This document shows positions 1 to 7,189 of a stretch of 12,730 bases of DNA, in pieces (the first letter of the stretch is position 1; each line of letters opens with the position of its first letter). Below the pieces are notes generated by a model. The model did no database searches and was not told where the DNA came from. It was given only the letters and a program-made list of their open reading frames with translations. Origin of the DNA: an uncultured Collinsella sp. (lineage in GTDB: Bacteria; Actinomycetota; Coriobacteriia; Coriobacteriales; Coriobacteriaceae); the NCBI GenBank assembly GCA_900541285.1, contig UQJA01000055.1, forward strand, positions 1-12,730, written 5' to 3'. A program made the position numbers and the translations under genes.

Positions 1-668
1 TTGGCAATGTCCTCGGGCTCGCCCATGCGGCCGAGCGGAATGGTGGCGATGATGGGCTTGATGACCTCTTCGGGAAGGTTGGCGACCATATCGGTCTTGG
101 TCACGCCGGGAGCGACAGCGTTGACGCGAATGCCCATGGGGGCGAGCTCGCGCGAGAGCGACTGGACCATACCGTTGACGGCGAACTTGGACGTGGGATA
201 GCCAACGCCGGAGGGCTGACCGTACTTGGCGACCATCGAGCTCGTGGTGGTGATGGTGCCGCCGTGGCCTGCCTCGGCCATAATCTTGGCAGCGGCTTGG
301 TGGCCGTTAAAGACGGCGACGACGTTGAGGTCCATGACCTTGGCGAACTCTTCGGCCGTGTACTCCAGAAGCGGCGAGCGCTGGGAGATGCCGGCGTTGT
401 TAACGACCGTGTCCAGGCCACCCATGTCGGCGGCTGCCTCGGTAAAGGCCTCGGTTACGGCCTCGAGCGAGGTGAGGTCGCAGGTGCGGCCCCAGACCTT
501 GGCCTCGGGATAGGCTGCGGCTAGCTTTTCAACGGCGGCGTCGGCAGTCTCCTGACGCGAGCCAAAGACCGTGACGGCGGCGCCCTCCTCGATAAAGCGA
601 CAGGCGATGGCATAGCCGATACCGCGCGTGCCTCCGGTGATGATTGCTTTCTTGCCCTCGAGCAACAT
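1..668 (-). CDS. Short-chain dehydrogenase/reductase (SDR), FabG-like, C-terminus cut by window edge
   Basis: NAD(P)-dependent oxidoreductase of the classical SDR family, cytosolic. The visible 222 residues show the Rossmann motif TGGTRGIG (residues 11-18), NNAG (90-93), and the catalytic triad Ser144, Tyr157 and Lys161 in YPTSK. PG and T follow near 'NAVAPGVTKTDM'. Classical SDRs are about 250 residues, so roughly 25-30 are missing beyond the left edge. The start ATG at 668-666 follows GGAGG with a short 4-nt spacer, and the protein begins directly with the usual 'LEGKKAIITGG' strand. It is annotated in such genomes as 3-oxoacyl-ACP reductase or generic SDR. There is no fatty-acid gene next to it, so the substrate is unknown; sugar, steroid and acyl substrates are all possible. 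It lies downstream of hom but behind a terminator, so it is probably its own transcription unit. Confidence 0.9.
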   Translation of the reverse strand, partial: MLLEGKKAIITGGTRGIGYAIACRFIEEGAAVTVFGSRQETADAAVEKLAAAYPEAKVWGRTCDLTSLEAVTEAFTEAAADMGGLDTVVNNAGISQRSPLLEYTAEEFAKVMDLNVVAVFNGHQAAAKIMAEAGHGGTITTTSSMVAKYGQPSGVGYPTSKFAVNGMVQSLSRELAPMGIRVNAVAPGVTKTDMVANLPEEVIKPIIATIPLGRMGEPEDIA

Positions 669-692
669 GGTGCCTCCATTCTTCGGGGGTTG

Positions 693-723
693 GACATACG
701 CAGCACAGCATAACGGTAGTCAA
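693..723 (-). promoter_or_regulatory. Candidate promoter for the SDR gene
   Basis: Reading the minus strand, TTGACT (complement of 718-723) is a five-of-six match to the -35 box. A weak TATGTC -10 (complement of 693-698) lies 19 nt downstream, which is longer than the ideal spacing. It is placed between the hom terminator and the SDR ribosome binding site, where a promoter is expected. Confidence 0.3.
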
Positions 724-824
724 AAACGGCTCTGGTTGCACATCGGTGAAGGGCTCCCCGGTTCTCAGTGAACGGTCAAGTTGTTCAAACGTGGAGCATG
801 CCAATGCGCCTCGAGTGCGCAAGC

Positions 825-858
825 AAAAGGGCTCCCGTCCAAAATTGAACGGGAGCCC
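825..858 (-). terminator. Rho-independent terminator of hom
   Basis: A perfect 10-bp GC-rich stem, with arms GGGCTCCCGT (829-838) and ACGGGAGCCC (849-858), encloses a 10-nt loop. On the minus strand it is followed by a T4 run (complement of 825-828). It lies 34 nt past the hom stop codon, oriented for minus-strand transcription. Confidence 0.85.
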
Positions 859-891
859 CGCAGACACATATGTCGTATGTCGAAGACCGGA

Positions 892-2235
892 CTAGTTCGC
901 CATAACGCCTTCGGTCCAGGCCTCGACGTCCTCGATGCGCAAGACGTTGGCGACCTCGGCCACGCAGTCGACGCCGGCAAGCTCGGCGGCGGCAGCCTGG
1001 ACGTCCTTCTCGAGCGCGCGGTGCGTCAGGAAGATGACCGAGCAGGCATCGCTGACGCCCGACTTGCCGTCCTCGACCTGGTTGATGAGCGAGATCGAGA
1101 TGTTGTGCTTGGCAAAGATGTCGACCGTCTCGGACAGGGCGCCCACGCGGTCGGCGACCTTCAGGCGCACATAGTACTTGGTCTGGAGCTCGTCCATGGG
1201 CTTAAAGGCGAGGTTGTGGCCATAGGGTTCAATCTCGGGCAGCGGAGCTACGCCGCGGCTGATCTGCTCGGAGAGCGACAGGATATCGCCCACGACGGCG
1301 CTCGCGGTGGGGAAGGAGCCTGCGCCGGCACCGTAGAACATGGTCTCGCCCACGGCGTCGCCTACCACGTAGACGGCGTTCATGGCGCCGTTGACCTTGG
1401 CGAGCATATGGTCTGCCGGGATGAGCGTGGGATGCACGCGGACGTCGACACCGGTGTCGGTGTTGCGGGCGATACCGAGCAGCTTGATGGTGTAGCCGAG
1501 CTCGCGGGCCTGGGCGATGTCCTCGGCGCCGATGGTACGGATACCCTGCTGGTACACATCGTCGGTGGTGACGCGGGTGCCAAAGCCGATGGAGGCGAGG
1601 ATGGCCGTCTTGCTGGCGGCGTCGAAGCCGTCGACGTCGGCGGACGGGTCGGCCTCGGCATAGCCCTTGGCCTGCGCGTCGGCAAGCACGTCGGCGTAAT
1701 CGGCGCCCTCGGCGTCCATGCGCGACAGGATGTAGTTGGTGGTGCCGTTGAGAATGCCGGCGATGGTCAGGATCTTGTTGCCCACCAGGTCGTGCTCGAG
1801 CGTGCTGACAATGGGGATGCCACCGCCGCAGCTGGCCTCGCACTTAATCTGCACGCCGCACGCGCGTGCCTTCTCGGCGAGCGTCTCGACATGACGGCCC
1901 AACAGGGCCTTGTTGGCAGAGACGACGTGCTTGCCGTTCTCGAAGGCGGTGGTGAAGATCTCGGTCGCGGGATGCTCGCCGCCGATCAGCTCGACGACGA
2001 TGTCGACGGCGGGGTCGGTGACGACGTCGTGCCAGTCGCCCGTAAAGGCCTCACGCTCAATACCGGCTGCCTCGGCCTGCTCCCAGGCAAGCGCGCAGGC
2101 GCGGGTCAGCTTAAGGTCGATGCCGTAGGCGGCCAGGTACTCATCGTGGTGGCTCTTGATCAGACGGGCCACGCCGCCGCCGACGGTTCCCAGACCGATC
2201 AGACCGACGTTCACGGTGCGCAGGGGTTCGCTCAT
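892..2235 (-). CDS. hom: Homoserine dehydrogenase with C-terminal ACT domain
   Basis: Cytosolic enzyme that reduces aspartate 4-semialdehyde to homoserine with NAD(P)H, the branch step toward threonine and methionine. The 447-residue protein has the N-terminal nucleotide-binding motif GLIGLGTVGGG (11-21). It also has SANKALLG (106-113), EASCGGGIP (133-141) and GILNGTTNYIL (160-170). The DVDGFDAASK segment ends in Lys209, the expected catalytic lysine. From about residue 354 to 433 an ACT domain (YYVRLKVADRVGALSE...) probably mediates feedback inhibition by threonine. The length is normal for the monofunctional Gram-positive type. The reading frame stays open upstream to about 2778, but the start at 2235 is chosen because MSEPLRTVNVGLIG fits the family N-terminus and GAAGGAG precedes it on the minus strand. 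The gene stands alone; no thrC or thrB is adjacent in this window. Confidence 0.97.
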   Translation of the reverse strand: MSEPLRTVNVGLIGLGTVGGGVARLIKSHHDEYLAAYGIDLKLTRACALAWEQAEAAGIEREAFTGDWHDVVTDPAVDIVVELIGGEHPATEIFTTAFENGKHVVSANKALLGRHVETLAEKARACGVQIKCEASCGGGIPIVSTLEHDLVGNKILTIAGILNGTTNYILSRMDAEGADYADVLADAQAKGYAEADPSADVDGFDAASKTAILASIGFGTRVTTDDVYQQGIRTIGAEDIAQARELGYTIKLLGIARNTDTGVDVRVHPTLIPADHMLAKVNGAMNAVYVVGDAVGETMFYGAGAGSFPTASAVVGDILSLSEQISRGVAPLPEIEPYGHNLAFKPMDELQTKYYVRLKVADRVGALSETVDIFAKHNISISLINQVEDGKSGVSDACSVIFLTHRALEKDVQAAAAELAGVDCVAEVANVLRIEDVEAWTEGVMAN

Positions 2236-2418
2236 AGATAGCTCCTTCGTGCATCTTATAGATTGATTGGTCAAGTAATGTTGAGTGCATTCTAGCGTGA
2301 ACCGAGGGCGCGTGCTCGCCAGGCAACAGGAGTCGCACAAAACGGCACCCCCGAAACGCTGCGGAAACATTGGAAACATGCTCGCTACAAACGGAACTCC
2401 GTAACAAACTGTCAACGT
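2236..2418. other. Intergenic region between hom and the livJ remnant
   Basis: It must hold the hom promoter. On the minus strand TAGAAT (complement of 2289-2294) is a plausible -10, about 55 nt before the hom start, but no good -35 sits at the right distance. A TTGACA (complement of 2410-2415) exists further upstream without a convincing -10. The palindrome TTGA-TTGG-TCAA and the tandem GGAAACAT copies at 2363-2370 and 2372-2379 are possible regulator sites. No gene, riboswitch or amino-acid attenuator was recognised. Confidence 0.4.
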
Positions 2419-2772
2419 TTGCGCCATAAGGTTTGCTTTACCGATCCCTCCATGGGGGGCAGCGCCGCGAAGTTCTTGGCCGAGAAGTATGCAGACGCCA
2501 AGATCGCCTTGTTCTACAACTCCGGTGATACGTATGGCTCGGGCGTTGCCGACGCCTTTGCCGAGCAGGCCAAGGCGTCCAAGCTCGACATCGTCGATAC
2601 CGAGACCTTTAAGGACGACTCTTCCACGAGCTTTACCAACCAGCTCACCAAGGCCATGCGCAAGATCAAGATTGAGGGCCTGACGGGCGAGCTCACGTGG
2701 AACGACGAGGGCCAGGTCGAAAAACCCGCTACTGCCTATGTGATTCAGGACGGCAAGTACATCTCCGCCTAA
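2419..2772 (+). pseudogene. Truncated and internally deleted paralogue of the LIV substrate-binding protein
   Basis: A remnant of a second amino-acid binding protein. From about 2428 its translation aligns with LivJ residues 160-234 (56 of 75 identical by eye). It then jumps straight to LivJ residues 358-395 (26 of 38 identical) and ends at the same place, with 'DGKYISA' against 'DGKYVQA'. The signal peptide, the first ~159 residues and 123 internal residues are missing, so it cannot bind ligand as the normal two-lobe protein. The frame stays open from a TTG at 2419, but no ribosome binding site precedes it. The divergence from livJ shows this is an old duplicate rather than a recent partial copy. 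The internal junction falls on CCAAGGC (2648-2654). Expression as a small protein is possible but unsupported. Confidence 0.85.
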
Positions 2773-2780
2773 GTGCATAT

Positions 2781-2804
2781 AACGAGACCGGTGGGGTCGT
2801 TTTA
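2781..2804 (+). terminator. Possible weak terminator behind the livJ remnant
   Basis: AAC-GACC can pair with GGTC-GTT, with a 2-nt bulge and a 5-nt loop, followed by TTTTATT. It lies just after the remnant's stop codon and may be a relic of the former gene's terminator. The stem is short and interrupted. Confidence 0.35.
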
Positions 2805-3041
2805 TTCAGGGCAAGGGCGCTTGTAACAGAACAGAAACATTACTTTCACACAATAAAGTGGCTAAACTGCATAAACCGATAGGAATACGCACAAATATGG
2901 ATAAATGGACAAAACAAAAGAAAAGTTGAAATAATCGCCACTTTTCTCAACTAAAGCGTCTACTATTTTGCGAACGCCGAACACGGCGAAGGATGGCCTG
3001 TCGGGTAACCGAAACCCGACGAGATTTGAGAGGAGAGCCGC
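2805..3041 (+). promoter_or_regulatory. AT-rich upstream region and leader of the liv operon
   Basis: The stretch from about 2820 to 2970 is strikingly AT-rich and A-tract-rich compared with the GC-rich genes around it, as expected for a promoter region. Candidate elements are TTGAAA at 2926-2931 and TACTAT at 2961-2966, but they are not spaced 17 nt apart, so the exact promoter is unresolved. A 7-bp hairpin, GTCGGGT/ACCCGAC (3000-3006 and 3014-3020), lies in the leader 10 nt before the AGGAG ribosome binding site at 3031-3035. Confidence 0.45.
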
Positions 3042-4229
3042 ATGTCGAGCCTCACCGGTAAGTCATTGAACCCTGTTATGAATCGCAGGAGCGTTATCGC
3101 GAGCGCAGCAGGTCTGGGGGCGATGTCCATTCTAGCTGGCTGCTCCTCCAACGGCGGCGACAGCGGTTCCGCTTCAAGCGACGCTTCGTTTAAGATCGGT
3201 ACCATCGGCCCGCTGACCGGCGCCAACGCGTCCTACGGCAAGTCCGTTACCCAGGGTGTCGAGCTTGGCTGCAAGGATTTCTCGACCAAGGAGCTGCCGC
3301 TTGCCAGCAAGGCCGAGGATGACCAGGCCGACGGCGAGAAGGCCGTCAACGCCTTCAACACCCTGCTCGACTGGGGCATGCGGGCCCTCGTCGGCCCGAC
3401 CACCACGGGTGCGTCGGTTGCCGTTGCCGCCGAGTGCGGTAACGACCCCAAGACGTTCATGATCACCCCGTCCGCGTCCTCCGAGGACGTCACCGACGGC
3501 AAGGATTGCGTCTTCCAGGTTTGCTTCACCGACCCCAACCAGGGTGTCAACGCTGCCAAGTTCCTGGCGCAGAAGTATGCGGACGAGAAGTTCGTGCTGT
3601 TCTATAACTCCGGCGACGCCTATTCTTCGGGCATCGCAGATTCCTTTAAGGCCCAGGCCGCTGAGTCCAAGCTCGAGATTGTTGACGAGGAGACCTTTAA
3701 GGACGACTCCGCCACGAGCTTTACCAACCAGCTGACCAAGGCCAAGCAGGCCGGCGCCACCATGATCTTTGCGCCGATCTACTACACGCCGGCGTCCGTC
3801 CTGCTCAAGAACGCCAAGGACATGGGCTACGACGTCAAGATGATGGGCTGCGACGGCATGGACGGCATCCTGGGCGTTGAGGGCTTCGATACCTCTCTTG
3901 CTGAGGGTCTGCTGCTCATGACCCCGTTTTCCGCCGACGACGAGAAGAACGCCGACTTCGTTAACGCTTACAAGGATAAGTACGGCGATACCCCCGACCA
4001 GTTTGCCGCCGACGCCTACGACGGCGTGCACGCGGTGGCCGAGGCCGTCAAGGAGGCCGGTCTTGGTGTCGACGCCGATCCGACCGAGGTCGCCGAGAAG
4101 CTGTCCAAGGCTATGCTCAAGATTACCGTTGACGGTCTGACCGGCAAGCTCACCTGGAACGATAAGGGCCAGGTCCAGAAGGAGCCCACGGCGTACGTCA
4201 TCACCGACGGCAAGTACGTACAGGCCTAA
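3042..4229 (+). CDS. livJ: Branched-chain amino-acid ABC transporter, substrate-binding lipoprotein
   Basis: Extracytoplasmic receptor that captures branched-chain or related amino acids and delivers them to LivHM. The 395-residue product belongs to the Peripla_BP_6/LIV-binding family. An N-terminal signal contains NRRSVI (14-19), a hydrophobic stretch and the lipobox LAGC with lipidated Cys34. A Gly/Ser-rich linker and the first lobe strand FKIGTIGPLTGANASYG follow. The length is typical. The start at 3042 is chosen because AGGAG sits 6 nt upstream; Met13 (3078) would give a more standard signal peptide but lacks such a site. The twin arginine suggests possible Tat export, though Sec lipoprotein export is also possible. 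It is the first gene of the liv operon, separated from livH by a strong hairpin, consistent with the receptor being made in excess. The ligand cannot be fixed from sequence by eye. Confidence 0.95.
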   Translation: MSSLTGKSLNPVMNRRSVIASAAGLGAMSILAGCSSNGGDSGSASSDASFKIGTIGPLTGANASYGKSVTQGVELGCKDFSTKELPLASKAEDDQADGEKAVNAFNTLLDWGMRALVGPTTTGASVAVAAECGNDPKTFMITPSASSEDVTDGKDCVFQVCFTDPNQGVNAAKFLAQKYADEKFVLFYNSGDAYSSGIADSFKAQAAESKLEIVDEETFKDDSATSFTNQLTKAKQAGATMIFAPIYYTPASVLLKNAKDMGYDVKMMGCDGMDGILGVEGFDTSLAEGLLLMTPFSADDEKNADFVNAYKDKYGDTPDQFAADAYDGVHAVAEAVKEAGLGVDADPTEVAEKLSKAMLKITVDGLTGKLTWNDKGQVQKEPTAYVITDGKYVQA

Positions 4230-4260
4230 TTGGCCGCCTTACATAGAGCGGTTTTGATCC

Positions 4261-4292
4261 CAAGCAGGGGAGGTTTTGGCCTTCCCTGCTTG
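4261..4292 (+). promoter_or_regulatory. Strong intercistronic hairpin between livJ and livH
   Basis: A 13-bp stem (4261-4273 with 4280-4292, one G-U pair) encloses the loop TTTTGG. No T-run follows on the plus strand, so it is not a classic terminator. In binding-protein operons such hairpins commonly protect the upstream mRNA or let only part of transcription pass, which raises receptor over permease levels. A smaller 6-bp hairpin, AGGGAC/GTCCCT, follows at 4303-4322. Confidence 0.7.
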
Positions 4293-4368
4293 CTTGGTAT
4301 CTAGGGACAGTGTAACGTCCCTGTTTCATACATTAACTGGAAACCTATTCGAAAGGGGGATGTGGAAC

Positions 4369-5250
4369 ATGACGGTCTTTATCCAATACCTGGTCAACGG
4401 CCTGTCCATGGGCAGCGTCTACGCCATCATCGCGTTGGGCTACACCATGGTCTACGGTATCGCCAAGATGCTCAACTTCGCTCACGGCGATGTCATCATG
4501 GTCGGTGCCTATGTCTCGTTCTGCGCCACGTCGTATCTCGGCCTCCCGGGCTGGGCATCTGTAGTTCTCTCTTGTGTGGTCTGCACGGTTCTCGGTGTTC
4601 TCATTGAGGGTCTGGCCTATAAGCCGCTGCGCCAAGCAGGCCCGCTGGCCGTTCTGATCACGGCCATCGGCGTGTCTTACTTCCTGCAGAACGCCGCGCA
4701 GCTTCTGTGGGGCGCCACGCCCAAGAACTTCACTTCGCTCGTCACCTTCCCGGTGCCGGAGTTCTTGGCCAAGTTTAACGTAAGCGCCGTCTCGCTCGTC
4801 ACCATCGTCGCCTGCCTGGTTATCATGGCCGGCCTGATGTTCTTTACAGGTAAGACCAAGATGGGCAAGGCCATGCGCGCTGTGTCCGAGGACAAGGCCG
4901 CCGCTCAGCTCATGGGCATCAACGTCAACCGCACCATCTCGATGACGTTCGCCATCGGCTCCGCCCTCGCTGCCATCGCCGGCGTGCTCCTGTGCTCCTA
5001 CTCGCCGGTGTTGCAGCCCACCACGGGCGCCATGCCTGGCATCAAGGCCTTCGACGCTGCCGTTTTCGGCGGCATCGGTTCCATCCCCGGTGCCTTTGTC
5101 GGTGGTATTCTCATCGGCATCATCGAGGCGATGGCGCAGGCTTACATTTCCACGAGCCTTGCCAACTCCATCGTCTTTGGTGTTTTGATCATCGTCCTGC
5201 TCGTCAAGCCTGCCGGCCTCTTGGGCAAGTACGTCCCCGAGAAGGTGTAG
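4369..5250 (+). CDS. livH: Branched-chain amino-acid ABC transporter permease LivH
   Basis: One of two membrane subunits forming the amino-acid channel. The 293-residue protein is almost entirely hydrophobic, with about eight membrane segments. It begins MTVFIQYLVNGLSMGSVYAIIALGYTMVYG, the standard LivH opening, followed by NFAHGD. The cytoplasmic coupling loop AVSEDKAAAQLMGI (about 171-184) is the EAA-like contact with the ATPases. The C-terminal AFDAAVFGGIGSIPGAFVGG is also typical. The start at 4369 is preferred to the ATG at 4360 because the AAAGGGGG at 4352-4359 is properly spaced only for the former. livM begins immediately after its stop codon, which implies translational coupling. Confidence 0.95.
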   Translation: MTVFIQYLVNGLSMGSVYAIIALGYTMVYGIAKMLNFAHGDVIMVGAYVSFCATSYLGLPGWASVVLSCVVCTVLGVLIEGLAYKPLRQAGPLAVLITAIGVSYFLQNAAQLLWGATPKNFTSLVTFPVPEFLAKFNVSAVSLVTIVACLVIMAGLMFFTGKTKMGKAMRAVSEDKAAAQLMGINVNRTISMTFAIGSALAAIAGVLLCSYSPVLQPTTGAMPGIKAFDAAVFGGIGSIPGAFVGGILIGIIEAMAQAYISTSLANSIVFGVLIIVLLVKPAGLLGKYVPEKV

Positions 5251-6339
5251 GTGAGCGTTATGAAGTTTCTTAAAGACAAGCAGACGCGTCACGACTTTGT
5301 CACGTACGCCATGTGCGTTGTGGCGTTCGCCATCGTGTTCTTTATGCAGTCCAACCACATGATCCCGCGCATGATCGCCGGTCAGCTGGTTCCCATCACG
5401 GCCTATATCGTCATGGCCATCTCCCTTAACCTCGTCGTCGGCATCGCGGGCGACTTGTCGCTGGGCCACGCGGGCTTTATGAGCGTCGGTGCCTATACGG
5501 GCATCGTCACTGCCGTCGCGTTGGAGAGCACCGTTCCGTCCGATCCGATGCGTCTGATCATCAGCATTGTGGTCGGCGCTATCGCCGCTGCCATCTTGGG
5601 CTTCTTGATCGGTATCCCGGTCCTGCGCCTGAGCGGCGACTATCTGGCCATTGTGACCCTGGCTTTTGGCGAGATCATCAAAGAGGTCGTCACCTGCCTC
5701 ATTGTGGGCGTCGATTCCCGCGGCCTGCATGTGATCTTTAACATCACGGGTAACTCTACGATCGACGACCTGCACCTGCTCGAGGACGGCACCGCCATCA
5801 TCAAGGGCGCGCAGGGCGCATCGGGCGTGTCGACCTATTCGACCTTCCTTGCCGGCGCAATCCTGGTTATGGTCGCGCTCGTGATTGTGCTCAACCTGGT
5901 TCGCAGCCGTACCGGTCGTGCCATTATTGCCGTGCGCGACAACAAGATCGCTGCCGAGTCTGTGGGCATCTCCGTCACCCAGTACCGCATGATTGCCTTC
6001 GTGGTTTCCGCTGCCCTCGCCGGTGCTGCCGGAGCCCTGTTCGGCGGTAACTTCTCGCAGCTTTCCGCCACTAAGTTCGACTTCAATACGTCCATCCTCA
6101 TTCTGGTGTTCGTGGTCCTGGGCGGCCTGGGCAACATGCGCGGCTCCGTTATCGCCGCGGCGCTGCTCACGGTGCTCCCCGAGCTGCTCCGTCAGTTCTC
6201 GGACTACCGCATGCTCATCTACGCCATCGTGTTGATTCTGGTCATGGTCTTTACTAACAACCCACAGCTCAAGGCGTTCTTCGCACGCATTAAGGACCGC
6301 TTTGCTTCCAAGAAGGAGGTGGCAGCCGATGCCCAGTAA
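5251..6339 (+). CDS. livM: Branched-chain amino-acid ABC transporter permease LivM
   Basis: Second membrane subunit, pairing with LivH. The 362-residue protein has about ten hydrophobic segments. It carries the family motif NLVVGIAGDLSLGHAGFMSVGAYTG, the coupling loop AVRDNKIAAESVGI (about 227-240) and the late motif FVVLGGLGNMRGSVIAAALL. The GTG at 5251 follows the livH stop with no gap and has AGAAGG at 5240-5245; the ATG at 5260 (MKFLKDK) is an alternative start. The C-terminus overlaps the start of livG by 11 nt. Its C-terminal tail is basic and cytoplasmic. The length is normal for LivM. Confidence 0.95.
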   Translation: MSVMKFLKDKQTRHDFVTYAMCVVAFAIVFFMQSNHMIPRMIAGQLVPITAYIVMAISLNLVVGIAGDLSLGHAGFMSVGAYTGIVTAVALESTVPSDPMRLIISIVVGAIAAAILGFLIGIPVLRLSGDYLAIVTLAFGEIIKEVVTCLIVGVDSRGLHVIFNITGNSTIDDLHLLEDGTAIIKGAQGASGVSTYSTFLAGAILVMVALVIVLNLVRSRTGRAIIAVRDNKIAAESVGISVTQYRMIAFVVSAALAGAAGALFGGNFSQLSATKFDFNTSILILVFVVLGGLGNMRGSVIAAALLTVLPELLRQFSDYRMLIYAIVLILVMVFTNNPQLKAFFARIKDRFASKKEVAADAQ

Positions 6340-7189
6340 GTTTGAGTTCAACAAGGGCAAGATGGTCCCGTATCCTTCTGGCGCCATCGTTCCCGACCGC
6401 GACTTGGGCCAGCGCCCGGCGCTCGAGTGCATCCACCTGGGCATTGAATTCGGCGGCCTTAAGGCGGTAGACGACTTTAGCCTAACCATCGGCAAGACCG
6501 AGATCGCCGGTCTCATCGGCCCCAACGGTGCCGGCAAGACCACGGTCTTCAACCTGCTCACCAAGGTGTACCAGCCTACGCACGGCACCATCCTGCTCGA
6601 CGGTGAGGACACTTCGGGCAAGTCGGTCTACCAGGTCAACCGCATGGGTATTGCCCGTACGTTCCAGAACATCCGCCTGTTCAACACCATGACGGTGGAG
6701 GACAACGTTAAGGTCGGCCTGCACAACCAGGAGCGCTACTCCGGTTTTGAGGGCGTGCTGCGCCTGCCGACGTATTGGAAGCACGAGAAGGCCGCCCACG
6801 AGCGCGCCATGGAGCTGCTGTCCATTTTTGACATGGAGCACCTGGCAAATGAACAGGCCGGCTCGCTTCCTTACGGCGCTCAGCGTCGTCTGGAAATCGT
6901 CCGCGCGCTTGCCACCAACCCCAAGCTGCTGCTGCTCGACGAGCCTGCCGCCGGCATGAACCCGTCCGAGACCGCAGAGCTCATGGCGAACATCGTCAAG
7001 ATCCGCGACACCTTCGGCATCGCCATCATGCTTATCGAGCATGATATGTCGCTCGTCATGAACATCTGCGAGGGCATCTGCGTGCTTAACTTTGGTAAGG
7101 TCATCGCCAAGGGCACGGCAGAGGAAATCCAGAACAACGACGCCGTTATCGAGGCGTATCTGGGTAAGCAGGATAAGGGGGAGAACTAA
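6329..7189 (+). CDS. livG: Branched-chain amino-acid ABC transporter ATP-binding protein LivG
   Basis: Cytoplasmic ATPase that drives transport. The 286-residue protein has Walker A GPNGAGKT (64-71), a Q-loop in FQNIRLF, the signature region LPYGAQRRLEI (around Tyr182-Gly183), Walker B LLLLDEP with Asp204 and Glu205, and the H-loop IEHDM. The signature is YGAQRR in place of canonical SGGQ, which is normal for LivG, where YGxQRR is typical. The first ~30 residues precede the usual start of the ABC fold and form a polar extension. ATG 6329 is supported by AAGGAGG at 6313-6319 with a 9-nt spacer, and overlaps the livM end. livF starts directly after the stop. Confidence 0.96.
   Translation: MPSKFEFNKGKMVPYPSGAIVPDRDLGQRPALECIHLGIEFGGLKAVDDFSLTIGKTEIAGLIGPNGAGKTTVFNLLTKVYQPTHGTILLDGEDTSGKSVYQVNRMGIARTFQNIRLFNTMTVEDNVKVGLHNQERYSGFEGVLRLPTYWKHEKAAHERAMELLSIFDMEHLANEQAGSLPYGAQRRLEIVRALATNPKLLLLDEPAAGMNPSETAELMANIVKIRDTFGIAIMLIEHDMSLVMNICEGICVLNFGKVIAKGTAEEIQNNDAVIEAYLGKQDKGEN

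Noticed and set aside
781..2241. Plus-strand open frame of 486 codons over hom
   Set aside because: Shadow of hom; Gly/Asp/Val-rich translation with no domain, and it runs through the hom terminator hairpin.
2236..2418. Amino-acid riboswitch, T-box or leader peptide for hom
   Set aside because: No T-box sequence, no run of Thr/Ile/Met codons and no terminator/antiterminator pair seen.
2236..2778. N-terminal extension of hom up to 2778
   Set aside because: The extra 181 residues have no homology to homoserine dehydrogenases and are antisense to the livJ remnant. The start at 2235 has a good ribosome site and the family N-terminus.
3174..4031. Antisense open frame of 285 codons over livJ
   Set aside because: Mirror of livJ codon bias, no motifs.
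4231..4256. Small CCGC/GCGG hairpin followed by TTTT right after livJ
   Set aside because: Only 4 bp with a 10-nt loop, too weak to call a terminator; the 13-bp hairpin behind it is the better structure.
4345..6621. Antisense open frame of 758 codons over livH-livM-livG
   Set aside because: Frame opposite GC-rich, codon-biased genes with established family matches. Its translation is His/Asp/Gly-rich, low in complexity and matches no family.
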